Positions 36,901-51,900 of a stretch of DNA of 64,000 nucleotides are shown piece after piece. The position numbers and the translations under genes were made by a program. Every line of letters begins with the position of its first letter. Position 1 is the stretch's first letter. The notes beneath the pieces are model-generated. The model saw only the letters and a list, made by a program, of their open reading frames with translations, was not told the DNA's origin and ran no database searches. The DNA is from Pithys albifrons albifrons (taxonomy: Eukaryota > Chordata > Aves > Passeriformes > Thamnophilidae): NCBI RefSeq assembly GCF_047495875.1, contig NC_092467.1:27497066-27561065 (forward strand). The letters are read 5' to 3'.

Positions 36901-39900
36901 CTGCAGGCCCACTCATGGAATCAAGGACCTGAACCTCTTATCATCTCAATCCAATTCAATGGTACCCTTTCATTTGATGTGCCTTAAAATGTGTTCAAAC
37001 TGCTATTCTGCTGTAGAGCAGGAGCTGCCACACTCACTTCTGCATCTCTAGGAAACACAATTTTTCCTTAAAATTAAACTGAACAGATTTACAATACAAA
37101 AATCACACATGGATTCATGTTTTGGATTATCACTCATCAGTGCAGCTTGGGAAAACAGGAGGCAAGAGTCTTCCCTAGAGCATTTTCAGCCCTCAGATGA
37201 GAGAGGGTCACAGCAGAAGGAGCAAAGCTTTAGCAGGATAAATACTTGATGAAGTAGTTACTCTGTCCCACATCTCCTCTCGTAGTACAAAGTTATCCTA
37301 TATGTTACTTAGAAAGTATCAAGAAATCTCTGAAAACAACCCCAGTGGGACACAGTATGAGCCATGCAAATAGTCCAACTCTTAGATCAGGATATGGCAC
37401 CAGCTCTGGGTAAAGCACAGGAGTGTTTTTTGTGGAATCATTCTTCAGTGATCCACACTACAGCTAAAGAGTCAGTTTGGGTTTATAAAAATCCCCCTCT
37501 GCAAACTGGCACCTTATGTCACACTTTATAGGAAAATTCAGAAAACATGGAAGATCCCAAAATTACCTCTTGTAAATTCAGTTAAAAGAAGCAAAAGTAA
37601 GTAAAAACAAACAAAAAAATAAACCCCAAGAAGTCTGATGTGTATAATCTACTTTTACCTAGATCATTTGATGTAGTAACAGTTGTTCCACCAGGAGCAA
37701 AGGGGTCATTCTTCTTTGATATCTCTGTCTAAAACAAAAAATTCCTTTGGAGGGAAATCTGTTTTTCAGCTTAAAAGAGTCCTCAATCTAAGAATACCAT
37801 CAGATTTATTTTAGCTTAGAAGTTTTAAGATAAAACATTTTGAAAGTAGCTTTTATCAGCATCAGAAAACAAATCTGTTAACAGAAACTCCTCCTCACTG
37901 TTTTGATTAATGCTTTCAAGGGATGGAAAAAAGGTAGAATATGTGCAACATAGTTGGTAATAACTAATGCAATAGTTAAGAATATCTACCACTCATTTTA
38001 GTCTCAGGTTTCTACAACCTGAGCTTTACCTACAAGGTATCACCACTCCAGGGGTGTGAGGTGAAGCGTTTGATGAATGCACGACTTCAGTTCAGATCTC
38101 AAGGCCTACTGCTAATCCCACACCACAGCTCTCACCTCCTTTTGTTCCCCCCCTCTTTTGCACTTCTCTTGTTATCAGACTGTAATATGATCAAGAATTG
38201 GTCATTTTATAATATCAAGACTTTGAAAAGGATAGTGTGCCAAGTACTGAAGATTGCAGAAACCTGATTCTCAAGGCTGGAGGTGTAGGCTGTGGTGTGT
38301 AATTCAACCTTGAGATCTGCACAATGTGCACAGCATGGGGAGGGACAGGACCACCACTGTCACATGCACTGATTTCTCACTCCTGGCTGCTGTGGGTGCA
38401 CTTCTCTTGCTTCCTAAGCCACATGTATCTAAGTTTTATACATGTCTATGCACATTTCATACACATCCACAGTTGGAAGTGAGGCATGACCAGAAACAGC
38501 AGTGAGAAGGAAAAAAAGGAGATGGCAAAAGAATGGAGACAACAACATGAAGAATTTCAGCTGCTGAGATTGCTTGTCCATCAGCTTTAAATATTACATA
38601 TTCAACAAGTTCTAGTCTACACCACAGAGGGTTTTATGCCCAACTCTACCATATTAAAGGCTGAAGACTATTCAATTACTGCTCAGCTATAATGAGGACA
38701 GCTAAAAGTTACACTGAAGTACACCTGAAAGAGGTACTTGCAGCAAGAATCTCCCCATCTCCACTCTCATTAGAAAAACCCCAACAAAACCCAAACATAT
38801 AGCAAGAGAACAATGTAATTTTGCTGAAGGGAAACCATATCAGATTTCAATCAAAATACAGAACATACTTCTTGATCCTACAGGGTATGGAGGCAAAAGT
38901 CAAGTGTCTCAACATGACATGGTGAGATTAATCTTGGGTTTGTTTCCATGATTATTGTTCCACCAACTACCACCAGAGCTTAATGCATTATTGTCAAATG
39001 CTCTTAGCTGTGGAGCAATGAAGCTCCACACTGAAACATTTATACAATGTTTTTATTTTCACTTTTTTTTAATCTGTAACTATTTCTAGAAAATAGGACA
39101 CAAAAAAAGAGAAGACAGAGCCAGGGGATTGGAGGTAACATTTATCTGTATGTTCTGACTATCAATTTTTTAAGGCACGTTTGAATGTACAGAATGGGTT
39201 ATTTTGTCCAAATCACATCTAGAAGGAAGTAAAGGTATGATACCAAACTTACTGTGATGTTACTACTGTTGTCTGCAGTGCTAAATGGATCAGTGCCAGC
39301 AGTCACAAAAGGGTCGCTGGAGGATTGTTTGAAAAAAGAGTCAGCAGCAAAAGGGTCTGAGCCTTTGAAGGGATCACCACCAAAGGGATCTAAAAAGCAA
39401 ACATCTCCTTAACATTTCTGCTTGTTTTCCAAAAAACCTAAACAATACACTGCTTTTTTCATACTGCTACAAAGTGACATGTTTAAGACCAAGCCTTTGA
39501 AGTATGAAGTTCATCTGTGAATAATTTGTATTCTGTGATTCCAAACATTAGGCAAACCAACATGTTCTGCACATCATGAAGACAGTGGTTGAGTGGTTCA
39601 ATCATCTCAGCATATAGGTTCATTACCAAATCCTCTAAAAATGAAGCATTTTTACAAAACCTAGTGTTTATCAGAACTCTCCTGCCCACCCTCCTTTCTT
39701 TCCCAAATACAATTGATGTTTTCTATTTGGCACTTGGTGCTCCATGCTATTTTTTATTCTGTTCCCACTGGTTCTTTTTCTTTTTTGTCACCACAAGGTG
39801 GTAAAAAAGTTCCATTCAGGCCTGAGCAGACAATGCAACAACATTCAGTCCAAGAGAGACTTCCCACCCTTTCAGTACTTAGTTCTAAAGCAAGTTGGCA

Positions 39901-42900
39901 GGTTAAGAGCCTTTAAAAGAGCACAGTCCTACTTTTGTGCATACAAAACAGGCAGCAAGAGTGTGGGACCTTTTGTTCACTACCTTCATACACTTAAATC
40001 CCAACTAAGGTACTTCCAACAAGAGCAAAGTTCCCTGGCAATGGGTTTCTCTGGAAAGCTTTAACAAAGTGGCCATATATATCTATTCTACATTACCTAT
40101 ATATCTACCTCTGCTACTACTATATATCCTGTAGTGACTTTTTGTGGCATTTCCACTCTTTTTTCCCTCTGAAAGTGGTGATGCTTTTCCCCCCACATAC
40201 TAGAAAGAACCATTTAGGTTTTATTCTACTAGGAATGACTTAGAAAAACAAACACATTAGAAGTTACAAAGTTATTTACCAATTTTTCCAAAAGGGTCAT
40301 CTTTGAAGGGATCACCTGTTTAAAAAAAGAATAAGAAAAGCAAATATTCATTAAGCAGCTTATTGCCATCATGAAACACAAAAGCAGCCACCCCCAAGCT
40401 GCATTTCTGTTGGCTGTTGTCCACAAACACCCACATTATGCAGTATTTACCAGTGCAGTAATCCAGGCTATCTACTGATATGAGTTCCAGTTTTGGTGAA
40501 TTCTATGTGTGTAAGGCACTGTGGATGGGAGCTCTAAGTGTTCCCTTCTGTACTGGATGCATGATTCCAACTGCTTCATTTCTACTTCCACATCTACATC
40601 TGAGAGCCAGATCCACTGCCTCTGAGCTGTAGGGATCTACCCTGAGCATTCTGAGCACACACATCCCAAAAAGTTGGCTACTACCACAAACCCCTCTTCC
40701 TCTGAAAGGAAGGCCTTGTCATATGCTATAAGTAGGATCACCTCAATACAAAGATCAAGCAATATCTACACAGAACCAGAACCATTCAACCTGTTTTAAG
40801 CTAGTTTAATTTATTCATTTAAAATATTAAATTTGCCCTGACATTCTTTCAGAAGCCAAGTGATCTGAAACAAATTTAGCCTGTTTTCCCTTTGAAGCAA
40901 TACAAGCTAAATTGATCAGACCATGTTGATTCTGAAAGCATGTAAAGCCATATTAATGTGGCTGAAAACATCTGCTTCAGCAGTTCATTCAAATTAACTC
41001 CCCTTCTCCAACTGGCTCCATACAGGCAGATCATTTTTTCCATAAAAATAAAAGCAGAGCAACAGCATTTGTCAGTGGCAAGTTCTTAAAATAAAGCCCA
41101 GCACTTTCCCAAGAAGAACAGATGGTGCAGTTCCACATTACCTTTCTCTGGGTGCCAAACTCACCCTAAGTAGGCCACAGCCATTCATCTCAACCACCCA
41201 CACCCTCCCCAAGGCACAGCCCAGGGAACCCTCCACTGACCTGGCTGTCATTTGTGCTGTACATTAGTTAGTGCCACCACATGTGCCACAAGTACGGCCA
41301 CACCCTTAAGGCCAAAATGCCACCAGGGCAGGGGGAGGGAGGGTTTGGGGTAAGAGAAATACTCCAGAAGGGCAGTGAGGGAAAGCAGCAATTTTCACAG
41401 CTAACTGAAAAGCCCAAATGAAGGAAGGAGAAACACCCTGGAGCTCTCATTTCTATCAGTTCTGTATTTGTAAAGTTATTGACTCCACACTCCTGTCATT
41501 CACATATCTTCAGGTTTACTCTATAAAGAACAGTTTCAAGGTGAGGATCAGTCTGATATCTTCACACAAGACCTGTTTCTGCAAAACTGCACTTAGAGAG
41601 AAACTTTTACTTACTGCCAACAAAGGGGTCAGACTGGAAGAACTCTAAGTTGGCTTCAGAAACCAGATCAGGCAATGGATGAGATTCAGCATCAAATGGA
41701 TCTTCCTGAGCAATGTAAAAGGAGAGAGAGGTATTAAATTTTTAAGACTTGCAGAATGGAAAACACTTATGTCATGTCCTGTTAGCACTTTGTGGTTTCT
41801 TAAAGCTTAAAGCAAAGAGACAGCTGGAATTCTACATAATTCATCAATGGAGATTCAAAATTTCTCAACAACCTGCCTGCTACAGGAGATGAAATGTTTT
41901 CACGACACCACACTCTACATAAAAACAGTAAGAAGTGACAATTCTATTTCTCTGTTGTTATATGACAATGATGATGCAAGCCCAAAACAGTTTAACCAGG
42001 ATTCTTTTAAACTTCCTTCTTCCTCCCCCAACCCTGAACAAACTCACTTTTTTGGTAATAGTTGCAGTTGGGGTCTCCTTCTCTTCTACAACAGAGGCTG
42101 CTGTTTCAGGACTATTCCTTATCTGTACAAGGGTAAAAACAATTCACCATAAATAAGTAAATACAAGACTGCACAATAAAATTGTAAGTACTAAACAGAA
42201 TCACAGAACATACTAAAGCACACTTCAAGAGGTTCATACTTATTATAGAACATACTGAAATGTTCCATAAACCCTGTGAAAGTTTAAAAAAATAATCAAG
42301 AATCTACTGAGACATAAGGAGGAACATTTAAAGACAGTTTTAGATTTTCTTTACTATTCCTTAATTCATTCTTGTTGCACCAAATGAAGACAGCTGCTCT
42401 CTAATGTTAGTTCTACTACTCAATTTATGACATTTGCTTTGAAAATAAATACAGAAAAAAAATATTGTTACTTTCCAGGCAAGCTAAAATTGCCTCCTTT
42501 TCTGCTTATGAACTTACAGATTGTGAAAACACAGTCCCTCAGAAAAACACCCTGAAATTTCACTCGTGCAAGTGTTTAAAAACAGAATCAATCTTGATAT
42601 ATTCTTAACTTATTCCAACTTCACAGCTGCACTGCATCATGACCAAGCAGGCAAAACACTACTCACAGGAGACACGCTGTTCGCTTGTTCCTCCTCTGCT
42701 ATACTTTCCCTGTCAGCATTCTCGTTGAGGTTTGCAGTTTCACTGCTGCTGTTGCTAAGACTACAATGATCCACAGTCCCATTGACAAGTGTATTGTGTG
42801 GCTGAGAGTGCCAACTAAATTGGTTGTTTTCCAGTTCTTTCAGCTCAAGAAGTTTTGTCTGCACCTGTGAACAGAAATAAATGCACATGCATCAGTGTGG

Positions 42901-45900
42901 CAGCACATGGACCATCCCCTCTCAAATCTAACATGGATGATAGGTCTGAAATTCTTGTTTTCTAAAGGAAATATAATAAACCTCCTGTTCTTTCAAAGTG
43001 TGAAACTTGAGGGATAAGCAGAAATCTCATTTAGCAGAGATGCAACATGGTTGAGGACACAGCTGAGAACCTTTTGCCAAAAAGCAGACTGCGGCACTGG
43101 CAACATCAAGACTAGTTGCTTTGTTTCTACTCAAACTCATAAGAAAAGCTTTCAGGGGCTTTTTGTTTGTGTAGTTTTTCTGGGGGTTTTTGGTTGTTTT
43201 TTTTTTGTTTGTTGAGGGGTTTTTTGGTGGTTGCTTTTTTTTTCCCAATTATGTATTTGCAACTACCTTGAAGTCTAAATTAAAAAGGTTGCTTTATCAG
43301 AATTCTCATTTTCCAAGAAGGGAAATTACATATTTGTCATCTTCTCCCCCATGACTTTTCAAGAGTGAAACCCCCCAGTACATCCTCCTAAGCAAACACA
43401 TTCACATGTTGTTATTTCAGCAATGTGTTTAATGCAGTGCCTCAGTGCAAACATTTACAACCAACCTGCCAGTCAGGAAGGAGTTACTGGATTTGGCAGA
43501 TTATGCAGAAGAATGAACATAGCTCAGATATTTAGGTGCCTAAAATCCACTGCCAGGTCAGTCACCCAGTAGTTTTCATGGCCTTGCACGTGTCCCTACT
43601 TGGATGGCAGCAAAGACAACAAAGTGTCTCTCACATACACTGACTCAGACCAACCATTAGAAAATCTTGCCTGAAGCACCAAGGCACCTGTTGTTCCTTA
43701 TTTGGGAGCCAAGAGCAATAAAATCAGGAGTACTGATATAAAACCCATTTTAAAAAGGTCTGAAGTACAGTCAAGCATAACCACTCCTACATCAGTCTCA
43801 GATCAGTTCACTGCAGCTCCTCTTGACAGTCTATAAACATTGAAATAGCACAACTTTCCCTCTACCTGCAATGAAACAACAGAAAAATCCACTTGTTTAC
43901 TTCTCCGTTTCTAAAAGACAAATTTAAAAATGATGAATATTCCAAGACTCCTCAACAGAAGAAAGTGGTCTTGCATGAACTCCAACAGTAGAAGTTTTTT
44001 TAAAAAATAAACTAGAAAGTTACAGACTTGAGTTGTGTGAAATGACCAACCCCAAAGTCAGGCATTTCCAGGGTTCAAAGTTCACAGGTAGGCTGTGCCT
44101 TTTGTTTTTAACTTGATAAGAGAGTGAGTGGCTCATATATTAGACAGGTGGCAACACAGAGGGGAACAATGAGGAAAGGGTGTGCAAGCAACCACTGAGG
44201 TAATAACAAATCACTGATTACAGATAGAAACTGAAAGTCTTCCACGCAACAGAAGACACTTCAAGGCACAAGGCTTAAAAACCAGTGCAGCCAGCTCTCT
44301 GCTTCTCAGTCCCTAATCTCAACCCAGTTAATTCTTATCTTCACTTTACTTTCCCCCCTCAACAATGCACTAAGTAAATGTTATTAGTAATTTTATACTG
44401 ACTACACATAAAGAATAGTGAGAATGTGCCTCAGGCCATGGCTGAGGATGAAAAGTCAAATAACTGCTGGTCACAGAGAATTTAAGTCTACACTATCCAT
44501 TTTTCATTCATTACGTTAAGACAAATTATTTATAAAGTATAATAAATGAATCCCTTTCATTAACAAGGGAGAAAAATCATGAAGTATCTTGAGGGACTTA
44601 AATCAGCCTCTGAAAACCCTAACAACTACTACCCCAGAACACAAGTGTAAAGTACTAAAGACATGAGCAGTGAAGAAAAAAAGAAAACAACGCCTTCCCC
44701 TGAAGACAAACCACACTAAAGGTTGCCAGCTCAAAATATTTTTGGGGGGTGGGTCTTTCACACTGCCTTACTGAGTTGATTTCCTGTTGTGACTCCTGCA
44801 GATGTTGCTGAAGAGGTCCCAGCTGTGCTTTCCCAGCCTCGATGCAGTGCTCCAGCTCGGCAGTTTCTTGCTGCAGGCGGCTCAGCTCCTCCTGGGCTTT
44901 GGTCAGTTCATCTTCATACGCTGAAATCTTTGATTCCTGGCTTGTTATTTCAGCCTTCAGCATTGCAATCTGAAGCATGAACAGCATTTCAAAACCCACC
45001 CTAAACACTTCCAAACGCATCTAAATACTACCATTTATGACTAGAAAAAGTAAAAATGTGATAGCTATTTCAGAGATTAAAGATCATAACTAAGTGACTT
45101 ATCATACCTGATAATACCTGACATAGGTCTAATGTGGATCATACCTGAATGCACAGCTGATTCTCTATTGGTCTCAATAGGAACAGTGTATTCTGGCTCT
45201 TTTTCTGACCCACACAAATATTTCTAATACTGAAAAGATAATTTTACACCTTGAAGAAATGTAACAGCTTTGTGTTAGGGAAAAAATTACATAATCATAT
45301 TTTTTAATCACTAAGAAATCAGTTCCAGTAATTAGCACTCCTAATTACATTTATATTATAATTTTGCAATATTGGTTCACTCTTAACCTTATTTATGTGC
45401 ATGTACATCTCAGTTTGTTGACACACTGAGACTGAATTAGGAGGTCACTGAAGTGAGTGATGTATTTTCTATGCTCTGTTGCACACAAAACCTTGACACT
45501 CAGGCTATTTATTTATTACAGCTTTTCCTACTGCCCCAACAACTGTAACTCAAAGCAAGGCATTTACTGTTCCCAAGGCCTTGCCCACCAGACCTTACCA
45601 AGTGGGCCTCCTCTGCACACTTCTGCCTGATGTCATTAAGCTGCTCTTCCAACTTGGCCTTCTGCTCATCAAGATCATTCAGGGTTTCCTGTGCTTCCTG
45701 TTTCTGAGCTTGCAGCTTTTGCAGGTTATTGCTCTCCCGCTTCACCTCATCTTGTAGATCCTGTAAAAAAACAGATCAGCTTGACACTTGTTCCCTCTCT
45801 CCCTCCTAACCACTAAATTCCACAGTACAAACTGCAGCATTAACTTAGATTTCCAAGTATCACAAGTCATCTTTCAGAAGCCAGCACTGACAGCGTGTCA

Positions 45901-48900
45901 GACAAGCAAGGATTCTCAGACTCTATGCCATAAAAATAATCAGGTTATTTGTGTTGTCTTTTCTTTGAAATATTGAGGACTGTGCATCAACATTCATTGG
46001 CTGTTTTCCTCACCAGAAGATCAGGGTTTCATTTCGAATTTAGAAGTCATCTTTACTCAAGCTGCTTACATTGTCCTGTGTTTCAGCAATATGTTCCTTA
46101 TCAGGGGCATGGACCTGTTGGAGCAAGTCCAGAGGAGCCAGGAAGATGCTCCAAGGGCTGGAGCACCTCTGCTCTGGAGACAGGCTGAGAGAGCTGGGGG
46201 TGTTCACCTGCAGAAGTGAAGCTTCAGGGAGATTTTAGAGCCCCTTCCAGGACCTAAGGGGGGCTTATAAGAAAGTTGGAGAGTGACTTTTTATCAGGGC
46301 ATGGAGTTACTGGACAAGGAGGAATGACTTCACACTGACAGAGGGCAGGGTTAGATGGGATTTTATGATGGAATTCTTCCCTGTGAGGGTGGGCAGGCCC
46401 TGGCACAGGTGCCCAGAAAAGCTGCGGCTGCCCCATCCCTGGAAGTGTCCAAGGCCAGACTGGACAGGGCTTGGAGCAACCTGGGCTGGTGGGAGGTGTC
46501 CCTGCCCATGGCAGGGGAGGGGAACAGGATGATCTTTGAGGTCCCTTCCAACCCAAACCATTCTGACACTCTATGGTAATAGAAATTCTTTACTCTGCTC
46601 CTTCCCCTTTCAAAAACAGGTGGTCAAAAATAAGAATTGGTCTTAGGGACATAGTGAAAGACCAAAGCAGTGTGTTACTAACCCAAATGCACTCCCTCCT
46701 AGGACATTCCTGCCTCTAATTTTGCAAAAATCTGCCACCAACTTATTTTCTGTGGAACAGTACTGGTAAGAAATGGAAATTTCATACACAACAATATGGC
46801 ATTTTTTTATTTATGAAACAGTACCAAGTATCTGTCTTTTGTTCTAAGTACATTAAGTAGCATCATATGATAATTAGTTCATTTCTGAGCAACAAGAATG
46901 GTTATACTTCAAGAAGCTGCAGAGATTAACACTGAAAAACATGTCAGGAAAAGAAATTAGGATGAAGAAAGAATCGTCAAAGTCAAGAGGAAGAGATAAT
47001 ACAGTGAGATCAAAAAGGATTAATACAAAAGGAAAAGTATCAGAAGAAAAGAGAAGATTGCAGCCTTTCTAGAAAATATGGTGATTGAAGGAGGAATCAT
47101 CAACAAAAGTAAAAAGATGAATAGAGATTAAACAAAATTAAGGAGGATAGGAAAACAAGAGACTTGAAATTCCGATTAGATCCCACATATGTGTGCTGCT
47201 CTAAGCTACATCCTGCTGTCCTTTTTTAGGGGTGTTTTGTTTGGGTTGGTTTTGGTGCTAACACTTCCACATAACGAGGACAAAAAAGCCAGACAGAAAT
47301 AGAAAGACATATGGAGCAGCAGTCAGATGCTGGGGAATTAGGTAAGCTCCAGACAGCTGGAAGAACAGCTAAAGAAACACCCCAAATGCCTTTATGTAAA
47401 AACCCCAGACCCAAAACCAAGCAAAAAAACCCTGAATCATCAGAAAAAAAACCCCAAACACAAAACCACCCCAAATCAAATTTGAGGTTCAGTCAAGGGT
47501 ATATGACTGATGCACAGCAATCAGACCAGGTGAATTACTGGGTATTTCTGATCCATGAAAGACAAACCAGCACACAAACAAAAAGCTCTCAGAGCAGCCA
47601 CTGACTTGGATAATTGGGACATTCTTGATCCATTAATTTTTAACATGAAAAGCAAGTATCAGCTGACACTTAACACAAGCAATGGAAAAAGTAACAACTT
47701 AAAGAGATTCCAATCTCTTCTGTGAAAGGAAGAAAGAATTCACAGACATATAAGCTAAATATAGGTCATCTCCACTCTTGTCTGTCCTAGGCACAGCAGT
47801 AGAGAAGCTCTAAAAAGACATGACTAAGCCTGGTGGCTCCCAGAAGAGAAAAGAAGGAAAAAATCCCAACCAAATCCCAATCCCACGGTGGTTTTTTGCT
47901 CACATATGTTCAAATTAAAGAATAGGTACAATATGAACATATTGAGGATGGTACAAACTGGCATTTTGATGCTAACAGGAATCCTGATTTATGATCACTA
48001 TAACTCTTGATGCTAATGTAGTGTAGGACAGGTTTAGGGCTCTGTATTTCCACAGACATGACAATGGATTTAATAGCCTGTCAGTCTGTACTTCCCCAAA
48101 ACAACTCATGTGCTAAGAACTGTTAAGCCTCAAAGAGGACAGAAAATCTCAGCTTCACTGACTTTCTAAAGGCATTGGTGCACTGCAACCAAGAACAGAG
48201 AAAATCCAACACTGAGAGGGGTTCTTGAAGAGTGTAACTTGGAGAAAACACCACCCCTTAACCTCTGCCACTAAGGAGCTGATATTTTAACAAGCACATT
48301 AAAATGCATCAACATGCTATGTTTTCCTTACCACTCTTTTTCTGTCTTTGCTTTTTAGTACCTATTTACATAGTATATATATTATTTTATAGGAGAAAAA
48401 ATATGGAAGAAAAGAATTGTCATTCTTTCCCTCCTCCTATACAAATCAGTTTGATTCATTACTGACCATGGCTATATTTGACATTATTATTTGTGTCCAT
48501 GGAAGGAATTCTGGATCAGAAACCTGGGAGTGTGATGCCACAAAACTAGCTTGAACCAAGGTGGCAGGTTAGAGAGCAGTGGTTCTGTACACCATCTTTG
48601 AAATGCCACCATTAGAATAAAAACAGAGAGAAAAAAAACATAAGGTAAAGTCTGCCACATTATTCTCTGAAGTTCTAGAAAGTTTGTTGAAACATGCAGG
48701 TCCCCCAACATTCAGGAACAAGGAAGGGATGAGAGGTAAAGGGCCAGCAGCTTCAATAAATGCTGCAGCCATTTCCTGTTTGATCCTGAAGGTTTCTCAT
48801 TTATCTGACAAGCCAGTAATAGCTTGTTCCTTCTCTGCACACTGACAGAACTCTGTAACTATAATTAACAAACAGGTTGTGTGATCACTTAGAGGTTAAA

Positions 48901-51900
48901 GACATGAGACAGTTGGTTCCAGCATTACTGCTCAGGATACAAAACATGAGCACACCAGAACATTCAAGGTAAGGCTTTTATCTACCTTCACATGCCTTTT
49001 GTGCAACGACACCACAGAACAACCTTCACAGGAACACACACAGGTTCCAGAACACACCAACAAAATCCTCTTGTGTGCAAAAGCAGGACTAGCCAGGAGA
49101 ATTTCCAAGTGTGAGAGGCAACCTGCAGAGTGGGGAGGGATGAGCGCAGCACACGGGGACGGAATCGCGGGCACGGCCCCTCCTGCATGAATTCCTGCAG
49201 CTGCTGAGGCTGCCAGCAGGACCAACAGGCCAGCACCTGATCACCTCCAGAGAGGGCAGACTATTAATTACCATCCAGGCTTTAAGGATATTAAATAGCC
49301 AAACACCAAATTCACAACTGTTGTAACACATTAGCTCCTTTTCAGCCCAACCAAAATTAAAATACAGAGATCCTGCACTATTTGCTCTCAGCCAAATAAA
49401 GATCATTTACAATAGTAGGTTCCTAAAATAAATATAGAAATAAATATAAATGGTCAGATAGCACACTGAAGATTTTTTTTTAAAGAGCAACTTAAAATGT
49501 CATTGAAATATTGCTCTGCAGTATTTAATTCAGAGCTTGGCTAGACTGTCAGCAGCCTAAACACTGATGCTGACAGTATAACTATAAATAACTTCTAAAT
49601 TTGTATGGTAAATTTAAATTTTCAAATATTCTAGAAATTCAATGTAATCCTTTTAATTAAAAATCAACAGATTCTTTTTAAAATTCACTTGTATTAGGCA
49701 AAATTAACTTGAGGCAACATTTCTCCCAAGCTGGTAATTACTGCAGCCCTATACACAAGCCCTTTTAATTCAGCCACTTAAGTTTATTAATTAATTTACA
49801 GTGCTACAGTGTCCTCTTTAGTTTTAATTATACAGTAGATAGTCTTGCTAAAAAAAAAAGAAAGAAAGAAAAAATTCTATTCTTTTGCAATATTTTTTTA
49901 AATATTTAAAACTCCATGCAGCCTATATATCCTATAGGAGCTCAGACATTCCTATAAATATACACAGCTACACCGACCCACAATCACATAGAAAATACAC
50001 TTCAAAGTACATTATTTTTCTTAGCCATAATTGGTTTTTTCCTTTTTACTGGATAAGTGACATGATCTAAGGACTCATTAATCCCATTGCCATTAAAGCA
50101 GCACACGGTGCAATATCAGGTGTCTGAACAGCAATTTGGTGTTTTATTTACCTGCACCTCACTTGTCCTCTGCTTGATGGCATCTTCTTTCTCCTTCAGG
50201 TCTTGCTCTACATTATTCTTTTCCCTAGAAGACCAGCAAACAATGCAAGAGTACTTGAGAACATCAGCTACAGCAGGTACCGTTATCCAGCCCCCTAAGC
50301 CTGTATCTCTCTTTAAATACATAGTGAAACATTAAACACAAAAGATGTAAGGGATTTCTGCTTCCCAAATTACTGACAAGACAGAAGCCCACATAAGGGC
50401 TCTGCATAAACCCCCCTGTCTTTCCACCAACTGCACTCCAGCGATAAGAACGGCCCAAAAATGGCAGGGGGCGGAGGGAGAAATCAATGAAATACTGTCT
50501 GTGTGATCTCACTGTTGCTATGGAGCACTTGTCTAATGAAAACTGCTGGGAAAAGTGGGAGGGATTGCATCAGATTCCATCTGTTAACCCCTGCAAACAC
50601 AGCAATGCCTGTGCTCACGGTGTTGCCAGCAGGCCAGTGGAGCTGTTGGGTGCCCTTCGCCTGTCAGATTCCCGATCCATCCCTTGGGAAGCGCAGGGAG
50701 GAGCAGGAAGGGTGGCTTGGCTTGCTGGAGTCCCGATCTACTCAGACTCCACATGTAGTGATGTGCTGTGTCATATCAAGCCTGTCTCGACAGATGTTAA
50801 TTCAAGTTGAAAAGTGACTCCTGATGACAGGGGAATTATCATCAATAAATTCTTGGCACTCAGACTCAACAATAGTTGTAAGAAAGGGAAAAGAACCAAC
50901 ATACAACTCACAAGTATTACTATTATTAAAAAATCATGAGTGTTTCTCTCCAGACAGCATAAGGAATCTTTTCTCCTTTCACAGATGCAGAAAAACATTA
51001 AGCTCTACAGTTTTAACACTATCTTGTGTACACAGACACTTACTTTCATGAAGAATTTTTAAAATAAATTTGCAGAATTCGAACGACAAAACTCACATTT
51101 CTAAACAAAATACCACAGTGAAAACCTATCAAATTTTATTACTGGTACATACTGAAATTAAGGTAACTTTATATTTTAATAGCAGCAGATTCTTAATTAA
51201 TCTAAAACTATTTATTTTATTGTTTACTCTTACTTAATACAGCAGAAAGCCTTTCAGTCTCCAAAGTAAAGCAAGTCTACTGTAACTTCTTTTTATTCAG
51301 GCTGAGGGATTTTTGTCTACTGCTAAAGCACATATAATGGAAAATAAAAAGAATCCAGATGTCAGATCTTAAATGAACATTTGCTCTGACAATTACTTAC
51401 TACACATTGTGTTCTGCTATTACTTATCTCAGTATCTGAATAAAGAGCAACTTCCTGATTATGCCCAAAGGGAAGGTTTAAACGGAAGCAAAAAGAAAGA
51501 TGTGGAAAGAGGGCCTTTGAAGAACATGGCTAGTTATTTTGCTGAGTGTGAGCCTTCCAAGTTTCACAAAACTCTTCACTCTCCATTCCTTGGAAAACAG
51601 AAATTCTAAAGCAATCTTCACCTTCTCAATCAAAGCTGCAGCAAACCCCTCCAACCCAATAAACTAATACCTGTAGCACAGTTGTACTTAGAGACAAAGC
51701 ACTGAAACACAAGGTTGAAACAAGCTCTGTTGCTTTTGCTTTCATAACTTTCCATGAACAAAGGGTCTCAGTAAAGCAATTCCACATCTCTACATACCAG
51801 TCAGGCTGTAAAACACCTTCATGCCCTCAAGCACCCATTAAGTACAGTAAATTCTCACATATTCTTCCTGATTGAAGATAAAAGAGAATATTTGACTAGG

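Larger units (their letters stand above)
45761..50151 (-). other. EPS15 intron (4.4 kb) containing CR1
   Basis: This intron splits two coiled-coil exons. It contains the largest CR1 fragment of the EPS15 half, an adjacent G/T-rich (47221-47255) and A/C-rich (47396-47478) pair, a GC-rich patch at about 49120-49220 and an A-rich tract near 49851. Confidence 0.8.
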
